A stretch of DNA of 64,000 nucleotides from Lachnospiraceae bacterium (GTDB taxonomy: Bacteria > Bacillota > Clostridia > Lachnospirales > Lachnospiraceae), in the NCBI GenBank assembly GCA_017446045.1, contig JAFSRP010000061.1, forward strand, positions 1-64,000, in the 5' to 3' direction. The notes beneath the pieces were generated by a model. The model was not told the DNA's origin and did no database searches. It saw nothing but the letters and a program-made list of their open reading frames with translations. The translations under genes and the position numbers were made by a program. Positions 51,112 through 58,788 of this stretch are shown in pieces (the first letter of the stretch is position 1; every line of letters begins with the position of its first letter).

Positions 51112-52467
51112 TTATTCTTTGATACTGTCCGGAAGCAGCAGGCTGTAGCAGCCGTCTCCCCTGGATTCGACTGAGGAAGCATAAAACCATCCTGATGCCC
51201 TGACAAGATATTCCATATCACGTGCGCCCGCGGTCTCATAGGCAGAATGCATGGAAAGCTGTGCCAGACCGATGTCCGCGGTAAGCAGCGGCACCTGGAT
51301 CGTGGAAATGTTACCGAGGGTCGATCCTCCGATCTGGTCGGAGCGGTTTTGGAAGGTCTGTACAGGCACGTTGGCAGCTGTGCAGATCTTTCGGAACAGA
51401 GCGCCGGAAACCGCGTCCGTCGTGTACTTCTGGTTTGCGCTGTATTTGATGACGATCCCGCCGTTTAAAGCGGGTCGGTTTGTCGGATCGCTCTTGTCCG
51501 TGTGGTTGGGATGGACCCCGTGCGCATTGTCGGCACTAAGCATGAAGCTCTTCAGGAGCCGGCAGTGATAGTCCTCCTCACTCCCGCCGCAGGCGGCATT
51601 GATCCGGTGCAGCACGTCCGAAAGAAAGGTGGAGGCTGCTCCCTGTCTGGAACCGCTGCCGACTTCTTCATTATCATAGACACAGTGAACAGCAATGCTG
51701 CGTCCGGGTCCCGCTGAAAGAAATGCTTTCAGCGATGCAAAAGCACAGGTCAGGTCATCCAGCCTGCCGGCAGCAATAAACTCGTTGTTGAGACCGAACA
51801 GGGTCCCTTTCGTGCGGTTATACAGGTTGAGCTCGGTGTCAAGGATGTCTTCCGGCGCCACCCCGGCTTCCGCTGCGATCAGACCTATGAAGCCCCCGCC
51901 TGTGCCGCTTTCTTCCGGGCCGGCGGTCTTTTCCGCGAACAGCGGCAGCATGTCCTTCTGCAGGTTGATCTTGTAGCCGTCGTTGACATTGCGGTTCATA
52001 TGGATCGCAAGATGCGGAATGATCAGAAGATCCCGGTCAATGCAGATTAGCCGGGTCTCCACTCCTTCCGGTGTCTGTACCACGACCCGGCCGGCTACGG
52101 AGAGGGGACGGTCAAACCAGGATTCGCAGATCATGCCGCCATATTTTTCAACATTAAGCTTGACCAGGCGGTTTTCGACCGTGATCTCCGCGTTGGTCTT
52201 GATACGGAAAGCGGGGGAATCACAGTGGGATGCGATGATCTGGAATCCGGACGACCATACGGCAGGGATCCGGAAAGAGATCAGTGAGGAATCGTTTCTT
52301 GTCGTGTAATAAGTTGTACCGGGCGTAAGCTCCCAGCGTTCGCCTTCATATAGTCTGACGGCGCCGCTCCGGTCCAGTTCGTCCGCCATATTGCGGATGG
52401 CAAAGAAACTGACAGGACTTCTGTCCACGTAATCAAGCAGTTCCCGGTTGATAGCAGCTGTATCCAT
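51112..52467 (-). CDS. M18-family aminopeptidase
   Basis: A 451-residue zinc aminopeptidase of the M18 (aspartyl aminopeptidase-like) family. Metal and catalytic residues are visible in ASHCDSPAF (His-x-Asp), DNEEVGS (Glu-Glu), RLDDL, SADNAHGVHPN and the C-terminal MHSAYE. The family removes N-terminal acidic or neutral residues from peptides in the cytoplasm and forms a dodecameric tetrahedron. AGAGGT precedes the ATG. A near-consensus promoter lies 40 bases upstream. Confidence 0.95.
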   Translation of the reverse strand: MDTAAINRELLDYVDRSPVSFFAIRNMADELDRSGAVRLYEGERWELTPGTTYYTTRNDSSLISFRIPAVWSSGFQIIASHCDSPAFRIKTNAEITVENRLVKLNVEKYGGMICESWFDRPLSVAGRVVVQTPEGVETRLICIDRDLLIIPHLAIHMNRNVNDGYKINLQKDMLPLFAEKTAGPEESGTGGGFIGLIAAEAGVAPEDILDTELNLYNRTKGTLFGLNNEFIAAGRLDDLTCAFASLKAFLSAGPGRSIAVHCVYDNEEVGSGSRQGAASTFLSDVLHRINAACGGSEEDYHCRLLKSFMLSADNAHGVHPNHTDKSDPTNRPALNGGIVIKYSANQKYTTDAVSGALFRKICTAANVPVQTFQNRSDQIGGSTLGNISTIQVPLLTADIGLAQLSMHSAYETAGARDMEYLVRASGWFYASSVESRGDGCYSLLLPDSIKE

Positions 52468-52506
52468 AGCAGTTTACCTCTGATGATCGTATTCCGTACA
52501 CCTTCC

Positions 52507-52535
52507 ATTATAGGTTGCCGGAACGCGGCTGTCCA
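52507..52535 (-). promoter_or_regulatory. Promoter of the M18 aminopeptidase gene
   Basis: On the minus strand TGGACA (52530-52535), 17 bases and a perfect TATAAT (52507-52512) make a strong promoter. Confidence 0.75.
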
Positions 52536-52578
52536 TGCGTGATCCGCGTATTTTTTATCAAATAAGGGGAAAGATCCG

Positions 52579-52587
52579 TGATATAAT
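52579..52587 (+). promoter_or_regulatory. Extended -10 promoter of the DUF4298 gene
   Basis: TG-A-TATAAT is a perfect extended -10 (TATAAT 52582-52587), no good -35. Confidence 0.6.
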
Positions 52588-52675
52588 CATGATTGACAGG
52601 ATGATCCTGACAGCACTCCCTGCCGGAGAATAGGACAGAGGAGCAGAGGCCGGGACCGAGGATAGGAGCCAGGCG

Positions 52676-53005
52676 ATGACAGACAGGAAAAGGACCGGAC
52701 AGGTCGAACGCATCTCGGAAATGGAGGAAAGACTGAACAGGGCTGCAGCAGCGGCTGAAGCTCTTTCGGAGGCACTGGACAGATTCATGGAGGTGCAGGA
52801 AGACATCCGGACCCTGGAAGCGTATTATCAGAGTCCCGCGTGGCGCAGGGACTTTGAAGATGACGAAGCGGGGCGGATCCCGAAGGACCTGCCCCGCGGT
52901 GTATTGTCGGAAGATGCGGTCTATGATCTCATGACAGACGAACTGGCGCTGCGTGCCCGTATGAGGGAGCTGGCAGAAGCATCCGGTGACGGATGCGGAG
53001 AGTGA
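52676..53005 (+). CDS. DUF4298 protein
   Basis: A 109-residue, acidic helical protein of the DUF4298 family, recognised by RISEMEERLNRA, LEAYYQSPAWRRDFEDDEAGRIPKDLPRGVLSEDAVYDL. The N-terminal half is probably coiled coil. Function is unknown. GGAGCC precedes the ATG. Its stop lies 4 bases from the stop of the convergent thiE with no terminator between. Confidence 0.87.
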   Translation: MTDRKRTGQVERISEMEERLNRAAAAAEALSEALDRFMEVQEDIRTLEAYYQSPAWRRDFEDDEAGRIPKDLPRGVLSEDAVYDLMTDELALRARMRELAEASGDGCGE

Positions 53006-53009
53006 GATC

Positions 53010-53633
53010 TTATTTTCTGAAGAGGCTGCGGAGCTCCCGGGCGGCGGCTTCGATATCCGGTTTCGCGATGATGGCGGAAACGACCGCGAGGCCGTCCACA
53101 CCGGTGCCGTTGAACTGTGTACAGTTCGTTTCATTGACGCCGCCGATGACAACGATCGGGAGGTCCACGCTGCGGCGGATCTGTGCAAGGCGTTCCATGG
53201 TGACAGGACGGGTATGCTTCTTGGTGCCTGTTGCGAACATGGCGCCGACGCCGATATAATCGGCACCGTCTGCCTTGGCCTTCAGGGCCTCTTCCGGTGT
53301 GGCGGTGGATACCCCGATGATCCTGTCGGGCCCCAGGATGGCGCGCGCCTTGTCAGCAGGCAGGTCGCTCTGCCCTACGTGCACCCCGGCAGCATCTACC
53401 GCAAGCGCGATATCCAGACGGTCGTTGATGATCAGCGGAACCTGATGGCGGTCGCAGATGGCCTTGATGCTGACGGCAGTATCATAGAATTCCCGGGATG
53501 AACAGTTCTTTTCCCTTAATTGGACGATCGTCACGCCGCCGCGGATCGCTGCTTCAACAGCTTCTTCCAGCGTCGGTGTGCTCATCAGGTCGCGGTCGGT
53601 GCAGAGATAGAGCGTGTAGTCGGTCATATTCAT
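53010..53633 (-). CDS. thiE: Thiamine-phosphate synthase
   Basis: A 207-residue TIM-barrel ThiE. The substrate residues are intact: GGVTIVQLREK, LIINDRLDIALAVDAAGVHVGQSDLP (diphosphate and Mg2+ site), GVSTATPEEA, YIGVGAMFATGTK and VVIGGVNETN. It joins HMP-PP and HET-P to thiamine monophosphate. ATG 53633 has AAGGAAG 7 bases upstream. It is monocistronic, leftward, and divergent from a TenI-like paralogue. Confidence 0.95.
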   Translation of the reverse strand: MNMTDYTLYLCTDRDLMSTPTLEEAVEAAIRGGVTIVQLREKNCSSREFYDTAVSIKAICDRHQVPLIINDRLDIALAVDAAGVHVGQSDLPADKARAILGPDRIIGVSTATPEEALKAKADGADYIGVGAMFATGTKKHTRPVTMERLAQIRRSVDLPIVVIGGVNETNCTQFNGTGVDGLAVVSAIIAKPDIEAAARELRSLFRK

Positions 53634-53683
53634 GGAAATGCTTCCTTTCGGGAGTACATATAATTGATGTTTAGCTGAAAATA

Positions 53684-53715
53684 GCACAGACTGCCTGAAA
53701 AAACAAGTCCTGTGC
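53684..53715. promoter_or_regulatory. Inverted repeat between divergent thiE and TenI-like genes
   Basis: GCACAG-ACT (53684-53692) and AGT-C-CTGTGC (53706-53715) pair over 9 bp with one bulged base. It lies midway between the two start codons. No consensus promoter is convincing in either direction here, so the repeat may be an operator or a leader hairpin. Confidence 0.3.
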
Positions 53716-53745
53716 GGCAGATGATAAAACGCAGGGAGTGAAAGA

Positions 53746-54336
53746 ATGTCTGATTACAGCCGTATGATCGCGGTCACGGACCGCCATGTTTTCGATAATG
53801 CCGGGGATCCGGGTGCCGCATTCCTGCGCCAGCTTAAGAAGATCGCTATGCTTGGTCCGAAGGCGGTCGTCCTCAGGGAAAAAGACCTGGATCCGGCCGG
53901 TTACCTTGCGCTGTCACAGGAGGTCCTTGCATGTCTGCCGGATCCAAAGCTCCTGATCCTTCATTCTTTCTGGGAAACAGCGCTGGAGCTTGGCGTTCCG
54001 AAGATCCATCTTCCGCTGCATCTGCTGAAGGAGCTTTATGAGACAAAGCCGGATCTATTGCGGGAATTCGAGGTGATCGGGACATCGGTACATTCTGTCG
54101 GGGATGCTGCCGATGCGGTCCGATTCGGCGCCTCGTATCTATTTGCGGGAAATGTATACGAAACGACCTGCAAGCCGGGCCTGGAAGGAAGGGGACTTGC
54201 CTATCTCCGGGACGTAGCCCGCAGCGTCTCCGTTCCTGTGTACGGTATAGGCGGCATTACGGCAGAAAAAATGCCGGACCTCCTTGCAGCAGGCGCGGCG
54301 GGAGGATGTATGATGTCAGGCTTCATGGCATTATAA
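53746..54336 (+). CDS. TenI-like ThiE paralogue
   Basis: A 196-residue TIM-barrel protein of the thiamine-phosphate synthase superfamily. VVLREKDLDPAGY, TSVHSVGDAADAV, YLFAGNVYETTCKPGLEGRGL and YGIGGITAEK match ThiE/TenI. However, the ND pair and the GQSD run that bind diphosphate and Mg2+ in ThiE are replaced by HSFW and LPLH. This suggests a TenI-type thiazole tautomerase or another role, rather than a second synthase. GGGAG precedes the ATG. Confidence 0.8.
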   Translation: MSDYSRMIAVTDRHVFDNAGDPGAAFLRQLKKIAMLGPKAVVLREKDLDPAGYLALSQEVLACLPDPKLLILHSFWETALELGVPKIHLPLHLLKELYETKPDLLREFEVIGTSVHSVGDAADAVRFGASYLFAGNVYETTCKPGLEGRGLAYLRDVARSVSVPVYGIGGITAEKMPDLLAAGAAGGCMMSGFMAL

Positions 54337-54365
54337 GATCCGATCTCTTTAATACAGTTCAGACA

Positions 54366-54407
54366 ATAAAAAGCTGCAGGGCACCCCGGAAGGGGACCTG
54401 CAGCTTT
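54366..54407 (-). terminator. Terminator of thiW-thiM
   Basis: A perfect 11-bp stem AAAGCTGCAGG/CCTGCAGCTTT (54370-54380, 54397-54407) with an inner CCCC/GGGG pairing is followed on the minus strand by TTATTGT after the TTT of the stem. It also lies behind the TenI-like gene on plus, with a weaker T-run. Confidence 0.85.
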
Positions 54408-54448
54408 GCTGCAGACGGCATAAAGGCCGGTGCATCATGTCAATGGAC

Positions 54449-55339
54449 TCAGAGAAGGCCGATCCTGGCCCGTTTTGCAAACTCCTTGGCGCCGGTCAGG
54501 GAAAGCGCGTCGATCAGGCCGACATGGAAACTTCCCAGTCCGGCAAAGCTCTCCCGCGCGGATGCGGACAGTCCGTCAGCAGCGTCCCGCGGCCCGGTGC
54601 AGGCTTCTTCCGCCAGCTCCCCAGCAATCCCGAGCAGCGCGGTAGCATACAGGACAGCGTCTGAAGGGGCTGAGGCGACCGAAAGGTACGCGGCGGTCAT
54701 ACAGCTCAGGATACAGCCGGTCCCGGTGACCAGACCCATGCGGGGCGTGCCGTTTTCAACGGTCCAGACATGCTTTCCGTCACTTACCATATCGATCACT
54801 CCGGAAGCAAGTACGACGGCACCGCTGTGTTTTGAAAAGTCCAGGAGGATCCCCGCCATGGCTTCCACGGATCCGGGATTATCCCGGCTCACACGGTCCG
54901 AGACGGCGGTATCGATCCCGGTAACGCCGCAGGCGGCACCGGCGATCGCCCGGATCTCGGAGGCATTGCCTTTGATGACAGCCGGACGGCATTCCTGTAT
55001 ATAGCGCCGGGCCAGATCCATCCGGAGCGGACTGCAGTTGACACCGACGCAGTCGATGCATGACCGCTTTCCGTCTTCATGCGCCTTCGCGCCTGCGGTC
55101 ATGACAGATTCGATCCTGGCATCGGTGATATTTGCGAGGCTGACACTTAAAGCCGCCGAGATCGCCGTGATCCCCGCCACTTCCAAAGGGTGCTCGGCCA
55201 TGATCGGACGGGCGCCAAGAGCCAGCAGGACGTTCGCGCAGTCATTGATGGCGATCGGGCTGGTGATGCAGTGGATCAGCGGATCGGCGTTCCGCAGCGC
55301 GGCGCCGCAGGAAATGATATTGTCAAATGCAGTACTCAT
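54449..55339 (-). CDS. thiM: Hydroxyethylthiazole kinase
   Basis: A 296-residue ThiM of the ribokinase-like fold. Family runs are PLIHCITSPIAINDCANVLLALGARPIMAEHP at the N-terminus, VIKGNASEI and GLVTGTGCILSCMTAAYL with the active-site Cys. It phosphorylates hydroxyethylthiazole (HET) for salvage into thiamine. It begins 19 bases after thiW, in the same transcript controlled by the thiW leader. Confidence 0.96.
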   Translation of the reverse strand: MSTAFDNIISCGAALRNADPLIHCITSPIAINDCANVLLALGARPIMAEHPLEVAGITAISAALSVSLANITDARIESVMTAGAKAHEDGKRSCIDCVGVNCSPLRMDLARRYIQECRPAVIKGNASEIRAIAGAACGVTGIDTAVSDRVSRDNPGSVEAMAGILLDFSKHSGAVVLASGVIDMVSDGKHVWTVENGTPRMGLVTGTGCILSCMTAAYLSVASAPSDAVLYATALLGIAGELAEEACTGPRDAADGLSASARESFAGLGSFHVGLIDALSLTGAKEFAKRARIGLL

Positions 55340-55358
55340 AGGATATTCCGAAAGGGCC

Positions 55359-56072
55359 TCAGGCCTTTGATTTGTTCATATTCCAGTATACCACACCCGC
55401 TGCGATAAAGGCAGCAAGGACGATATATTTGATGCTGTTGATGAAAGGCGTCGGCTCCGGGACAAAATTATGCACGAGGACGACAGTAGCCAGATATCCG
55501 ATAAAGCCCAGAACGCCGATGCCGATCGCGTCGTTCAGGACTTCATTGCCGCCGGTATAAACGTTGGATCCGAGGGCTGACTGGATCTTGCTGACGAGGC
55601 CGGCTTTCTGCATACGGGTCAGCATAATAAAGGCCAGGCTGCCGCCGATCAGGGTGCCCGCGATAAAGGAAGGCACGTAGAAGAGCCATGTCAGGCCGGT
55701 ACGCCCCCATATATAGGTCATGACAGGATAGGAGATGATCGCGCCGATGATGCCCGTACCGATGACTTCTCCGAGGAAAGCCCAGATGAGTTTGCCGCGG
55801 GACAGTCTGTACAGCATTCCGGAAAGGAAGGCGCCGAAGACCGCGCCGGTCAGCGCAAGGGGCGGGATCCCCATGAAGATCATCCGAAGGATGCCGATGA
55901 TCAGGGCGCAGATAAAAGCATAGACCGGACCGATAAAGACCGCGCAGGTAATGTTGATCAGATGCGCCATGGGGCACATGCCTTCCACACGAAGGATGGG
56001 ACTGATAATGACGCCGAGGGCGATCATCATGCCCATAAAGGTCAGACGGAGCAGGCTCTTGTTGTCTTTCAT
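55359..56072 (-). CDS. thiW: ThiW, thiazole/thiamine-precursor transporter subunit (ECF S-component type)
   Basis: A 237-residue membrane protein. The first about 165 residues match ThiW (LTFMGMMIALGVIISPILRVEGMCPMAHLINITCAVFIGPVYAF, about five to six helices). ThiW is regarded as the S-component of an ECF importer for the thiazole moiety. The protein is about 70 residues longer than usual: a C-terminal extension from about residue 165 carries two further hydrophobic segments. ATG 56072 has AGGAGG 5-6 bases upstream; the frame extension to 56300 runs through the untranslated leader. ECF energising subunits are not in the window. Confidence 0.93.
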   Translation of the reverse strand: MKDNKSLLRLTFMGMMIALGVIISPILRVEGMCPMAHLINITCAVFIGPVYAFICALIIGILRMIFMGIPPLALTGAVFGAFLSGMLYRLSRGKLIWAFLGEVIGTGIIGAIISYPVMTYIWGRTGLTWLFYVPSFIAGTLIGGSLAFIMLTRMQKAGLVSKIQSALGSNVYTGGNEVLNDAIGIGVLGFIGYLATVVLVHNFVPEPTPFINSIKYIVLAAFIAAGVVYWNMNKSKA

Positions 56073-56083
56073 ATTAACCTCCT

Positions 56084-56115
56084 GAAAAAAGTGCATGTCC
56101 GGCGGACATGCACTT
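56084..56115 (-). terminator. Attenuator terminator in the thiW leader
   Basis: On the minus strand a perfect 12-bp stem AAGTGCATGTCC/GGACATGCACTT with a 3-base loop is followed by TTTT (run of six including the stem end) just before the thiW ribosome site. Its place before the first codon marks it as an attenuator. Confidence 0.9.
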
Positions 56116-56126
56116 GAATGGTCTTC

Positions 56127-56205
56127 GCGATGCCGCCAAACAAAAAAGAATGGCGGTCGATACTGCAATTGTATCCTCTCAACCCGAAACACGGGCTCCC
56201 ATCGC
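56127..56205 (-). ncRNA. Four-way-junction RNA in the thiW leader, TPP-riboswitch-like in part
   Basis: The minus-strand RNA folds by eye as a compact junction. P1 is GCGAUG/CAUCGC (56200-56205 with 56127-56132). P2 is CCCG/CGGG, P3 GAUAC/GUAUC and P4 CCGCCA/UGGCGG with a U-rich 12-base loop. The joining strands are GGAG and UUGAGAG. GGGAGC, hairpin, UUGAGAGG recalls the pyrimidine-sensor half of TPP riboswitches (GGGGnGC ... CUGAGA). The pyrophosphate-sensor half of TPP aptamers is not recognisable. It lies 11 bases before the attenuator, as expected for a riboswitch controlling thiW-thiM. A further 110-base 5' leader has alternative pairings (GCAUCC/GGAUGU against GCACAGC/GCUGUGC). Confidence 0.55.
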
Positions 56206-56321
56206 CTGCTTCTGCGCGCCATGCCAGGGCGCTCCCCCTCGCACAGCTTCTTCTTACAGGAATGACATCCGCCCGGCTGTGCCGCCGGATGCCAACGCAA
56301 AAGTAATATGAAACTGTGTCT

Positions 56322-56349
56322 ATTATAGCCGTTCTGCCCGGAATGTCAA
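56322..56349 (-). promoter_or_regulatory. Promoter of thiW-thiM
   Basis: On the minus strand consensus TTGACA (56344-56349), 16 bases and consensus TATAAT (56322-56327). Transcription would start about 240 bases before the thiW ATG. Confidence 0.85.
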
Positions 56350-56360
56350 GAACTCGCGGC

Positions 56361-56389
56361 TTGCGGAATGCAGGCCAAAAGACTACAAT
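56361..56389 (+). promoter_or_regulatory. Promoter of thiN
   Basis: TTGCGG (56361-56366), 17 bases and TACAAT (56384-56389), divergent from the thiW promoter with the two -35 boxes 11 bases apart. Confidence 0.6.
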
Positions 56390-56443
56390 GGTCAGGGAAG
56401 GCTCCCGGCGAAGATGGGAGTCATGGAAAGAAGGCGTGTAAAC

Positions 56444-57085
56444 ATGGAAAAAACTACAAGAAGATGTCTGATCATCGGCGGTGCGCCGATCGAAGACTAT
56501 GAAAGGATCCGGCATTACATCCGCCGGGATGATTATGTGATCTGCTGTGACAGCGGACTGAAGCACCGGGAAGGCCTGGGTGTGGAAGCGGACCTGATCA
56601 CCGGAGACTTCGACTCTCATGAGAAGCCAGAGACCGAGGTGGAGACCATCGTCCTGCCCAAGGAAAAGGATGATACCGACACGGTATATGCCGTCAGCGA
56701 GGCGCTTGAACGCGGTTTTGAGGAATTTCTGCTCGTAGGCATGACCGGACGCCGTCTGGACCACACGCTGGGCAATGTCTACATCCTTGAGCGACTTGCG
56801 GAACTGAAGAAGAAGGCAATGATCGTGGACGACTACTCTGAGATCGAATACATCCCGGAGGGCGGGACCTGGGAGATCGATGACTCCTATGCGTACTTTT
56901 CCCTGCTTGCGATCGACGGAAAGGCTTCGGGCATCACCATACGGGATGCGAAGTATGAACTGAATGATGCCGAGATCCTGCCGTACTATCAGTATGCTAT
57001 CAGCAATGAGGTGATCCCCGGAAAGACGGCTTCGGTCAGCGTAAAGAAAGGGTCGCTTCTTCTCGTACGGGATGCCGTCGGCTGA
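56444..57085 (+). CDS. thiN: Thiamine pyrophosphokinase
   Basis: A 213-residue TPK. Motifs are CCDSGLKH, LITGDFDSHEKP, PKEKDDTDTVYA and GMTGRRLDHTLGNV, which bind Mg2+, ATP and thiamine. The C-terminal beta domain (about 135-213) binds thiamine. It converts thiamine to TPP directly. ATG 56444 has GAAGG 10 bases upstream; ATGs at 56414 and 56423 are alternatives. It is divergent from thiW. A long inverted repeat CTGAACG/CGTTCAG (57082-57088, 57115-57121) spans its stop and that of the convergent radical SAM gene. Confidence 0.94.
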   Translation: MEKTTRRCLIIGGAPIEDYERIRHYIRRDDYVICCDSGLKHREGLGVEADLITGDFDSHEKPETEVETIVLPKEKDDTDTVYAVSEALERGFEEFLLVGMTGRRLDHTLGNVYILERLAELKKKAMIVDDYSEIEYIPEGGTWEIDDSYAYFSLLAIDGKASGITIRDAKYELNDAEILPYYQYAISNEVIPGKTASVSVKKGSLLLVRDAVG

Positions 57086-57117
57086 ACGGGATCATGTAAA
57101 TAGACCCATCCGGGCGT

Positions 57118-58038
57118 TCAGAAGACACCCTCCAGGTCGAAGGAAGGCGTATACTCCTCCTTCGCGCTGCTTTTCTCCTGCATATAGCCTTTAAGTCCGA
57201 GGGCCAGGGCTTCCCTCACCACAGAATCGTACTCGAAGCTGGTGAGGCGGCGGTTCAGACTGTGGAATTTCGGATCGGCCGCTGCTTTGTAATACGGAGT
57301 GTACTGGCTCAGAAGACTGATCAGGAACGATTCCGGAGCAAAAGAAGACGCCAGGTGACGGAGGACTTCGATGGAATCCTGTCTGTGACCGGGCAGGACC
57401 ATATGCCGGATGATGACACCCTTTTTCAGCAGCTGGTCTTCGGAGAATACAGGCTGACCTGCCTGCCGGAGCATTTCCCGGATGGCCTCCGTTGCTATGG
57501 CCCGGTAATCCGGGGCGGCGGAGAGCGCGAGTGCCAGGTTGTCGTCATGGTATTTCATGTCCGGCAGCCAGATATCCACGTAACCGTTCAGCATGCGGAC
57601 GGTCTCCGGGTTTTCATATCCCCCGCAGTTGTAGACGACCGGGATGCCGAGCTTCGGTCTGGCGAGATCCAGGGCGCGGAGGACGGACGGCAGGTAATGG
57701 GAAGCGGTCACAAGGTTGAGGTTGTGGGCCCCTTCATCCTGCAGGCGCAGGAAAATATCAGCCAGCGATCCGACAGTGATCTCCCTTCCAAAGCCGCCGG
57801 CGCTGATCTCATGGTTCTGACAGAAGATACACCGCAGGGTGCAGTGGGAAAAGAAGATCGCACCGGAGCCTTTGTTTCCGCTGATACACGGTTCTTCCCA
57901 CATGTGAAGTGCTGCGCGCGCAAGTTTCGGAAGTGTGCCGGCACCGCAAAAGCCGCTTCTCTCGAAGCGGTCTGCATGACATCTGCGCGGGCATAGGGTG
58001 CAGTCCTTATAAAGCTGGTCGATATCCTGCGTCTTCAT
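57118..58038 (-). CDS. Radical SAM protein, PflA-like
   Basis: A 306-residue radical SAM protein. The cluster motif is Cys66-x3-Cys70-x2-Cys73 (CTLRCIFC), and an additional N-terminal Cys set (Cys13, Cys16, Cys20, Cys31 in CTLCPRRCHADR...GFCG) suggests a second metal or iron-sulfur site. This layout is that of the PflA-related group of unknown function often found alone in anaerobes (YGGNPE-like run is YNCGGYENPETV). AGGAT precedes the ATG. It is transcribed divergently from trmL. Confidence 0.88.
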   Translation of the reverse strand: MKTQDIDQLYKDCTLCPRRCHADRFERSGFCGAGTLPKLARAALHMWEEPCISGNKGSGAIFFSHCTLRCIFCQNHEISAGGFGREITVGSLADIFLRLQDEGAHNLNLVTASHYLPSVLRALDLARPKLGIPVVYNCGGYENPETVRMLNGYVDIWLPDMKYHDDNLALALSAAPDYRAIATEAIREMLRQAGQPVFSEDQLLKKGVIIRHMVLPGHRQDSIEVLRHLASSFAPESFLISLLSQYTPYYKAAADPKFHSLNRRLTSFEYDSVVREALALGLKGYMQEKSSAKEEYTPSFDLEGVF

Positions 58039-58115
58039 AGGCTGTATCCTATCTTAGCACAGACCGCAGAGATTGACAGCAGTTTCACTTCGTTTTCGGG
58101 AGCATTTGCAATTAT

Positions 58116-58628
58116 ATGAAGATCGTACTGCATGAGCCGGGCATCGCCCTCAATACAGGCAACATAGGCCGCACCTGCGTGGCAACGGATACGGAGCTCC
58201 ATCTGATCCGTCCCTATGGATTTGTGATCAGTCAGAAAGAGATCAAAAGGGCAGGCATGGATTACTGGGAGAAGGTAAAACTCTTTCAATACGTGGACTA
58301 TGAAGATTTTCTGGAGAAAAACGCTGCGGCTTTCGAGGGCGGAGCGCGGCTCTGGTATGCCACGACCAAGGCACGGCAGGCCTATACGGACGTCACTTTC
58401 GGACCGGAGGACTACATCATGCTGGGCAACGAATCCCGCGGCATTCCGGAGGAAATCCTGGCAGAACACCCCGAAAGCTGCATCCGTATTCCGATGTGGG
58501 GAGACATCCGCTCCCTCAACCTGGCCAATTCCGCCGCCGTTATCCTCTACGAAGCGCTCCGCCAGAACGGGTTCCCCGAGCTATCGAAGCAGGGAGAACT
58601 GCACAGGCTGCAGTGGAAAGATCAATAA
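58116..58628 (+). CDS. trmL: tRNA (cytidine(34)-2'-O)-methyltransferase
   Basis: A 170-residue SPOUT methyltransferase. It begins MKIVLHEPGIALNTGNIGRTCVAT and has the knot motifs YIMLGNESRGIPEEIL and CIRIPMWGDIRSLNLANSAAVILYEALRQ, all typical of TrmL/YibK. It methylates the wobble 2'-OH of leucine tRNAs. GGGAG lies 13 bases upstream of the ATG. Confidence 0.95.
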   Translation: MKIVLHEPGIALNTGNIGRTCVATDTELHLIRPYGFVISQKEIKRAGMDYWEKVKLFQYVDYEDFLEKNAAAFEGGARLWYATTKARQAYTDVTFGPEDYIMLGNESRGIPEEILAEHPESCIRIPMWGDIRSLNLANSAAVILYEALRQNGFPELSKQGELHRLQWKDQ

Positions 58629-58727
58629 GAAACGAGATCATTAAGCAGAGAGATCTTTAAAGTGGCTCAAAAACATAGCGGGCTTGTTTCGACCTGTATT
58701 AAAAGCACTGGTATCCGGGACACGGGT

Positions 58728-58745
58728 CTGTTATAGTAATAACAG
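58728..58745 (+). promoter_or_regulatory. Extended -10 inside an inverted repeat upstream of the CxxC small protein
   Basis: TG-T-TATAGT (TATAGT 58732-58737) lies within CTGTTAT-N4-ATAACAG (58728-58745), a perfect 7-4-7 inverted repeat. A factor binding the repeat would cover the -10. Confidence 0.55.
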
Positions 58746-58788
58746 ATCTCCATACAACTGTCTCCATGAATGAGAGGAGGATATACTT

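Noticed and set aside
56127-56330. Straightforward TPP riboswitch annotation
   Set aside because: Only the GGGAGC...UGAGAG half is recognisable; the conserved second half is not, so it was reported as TPP-like with a lower confidence.
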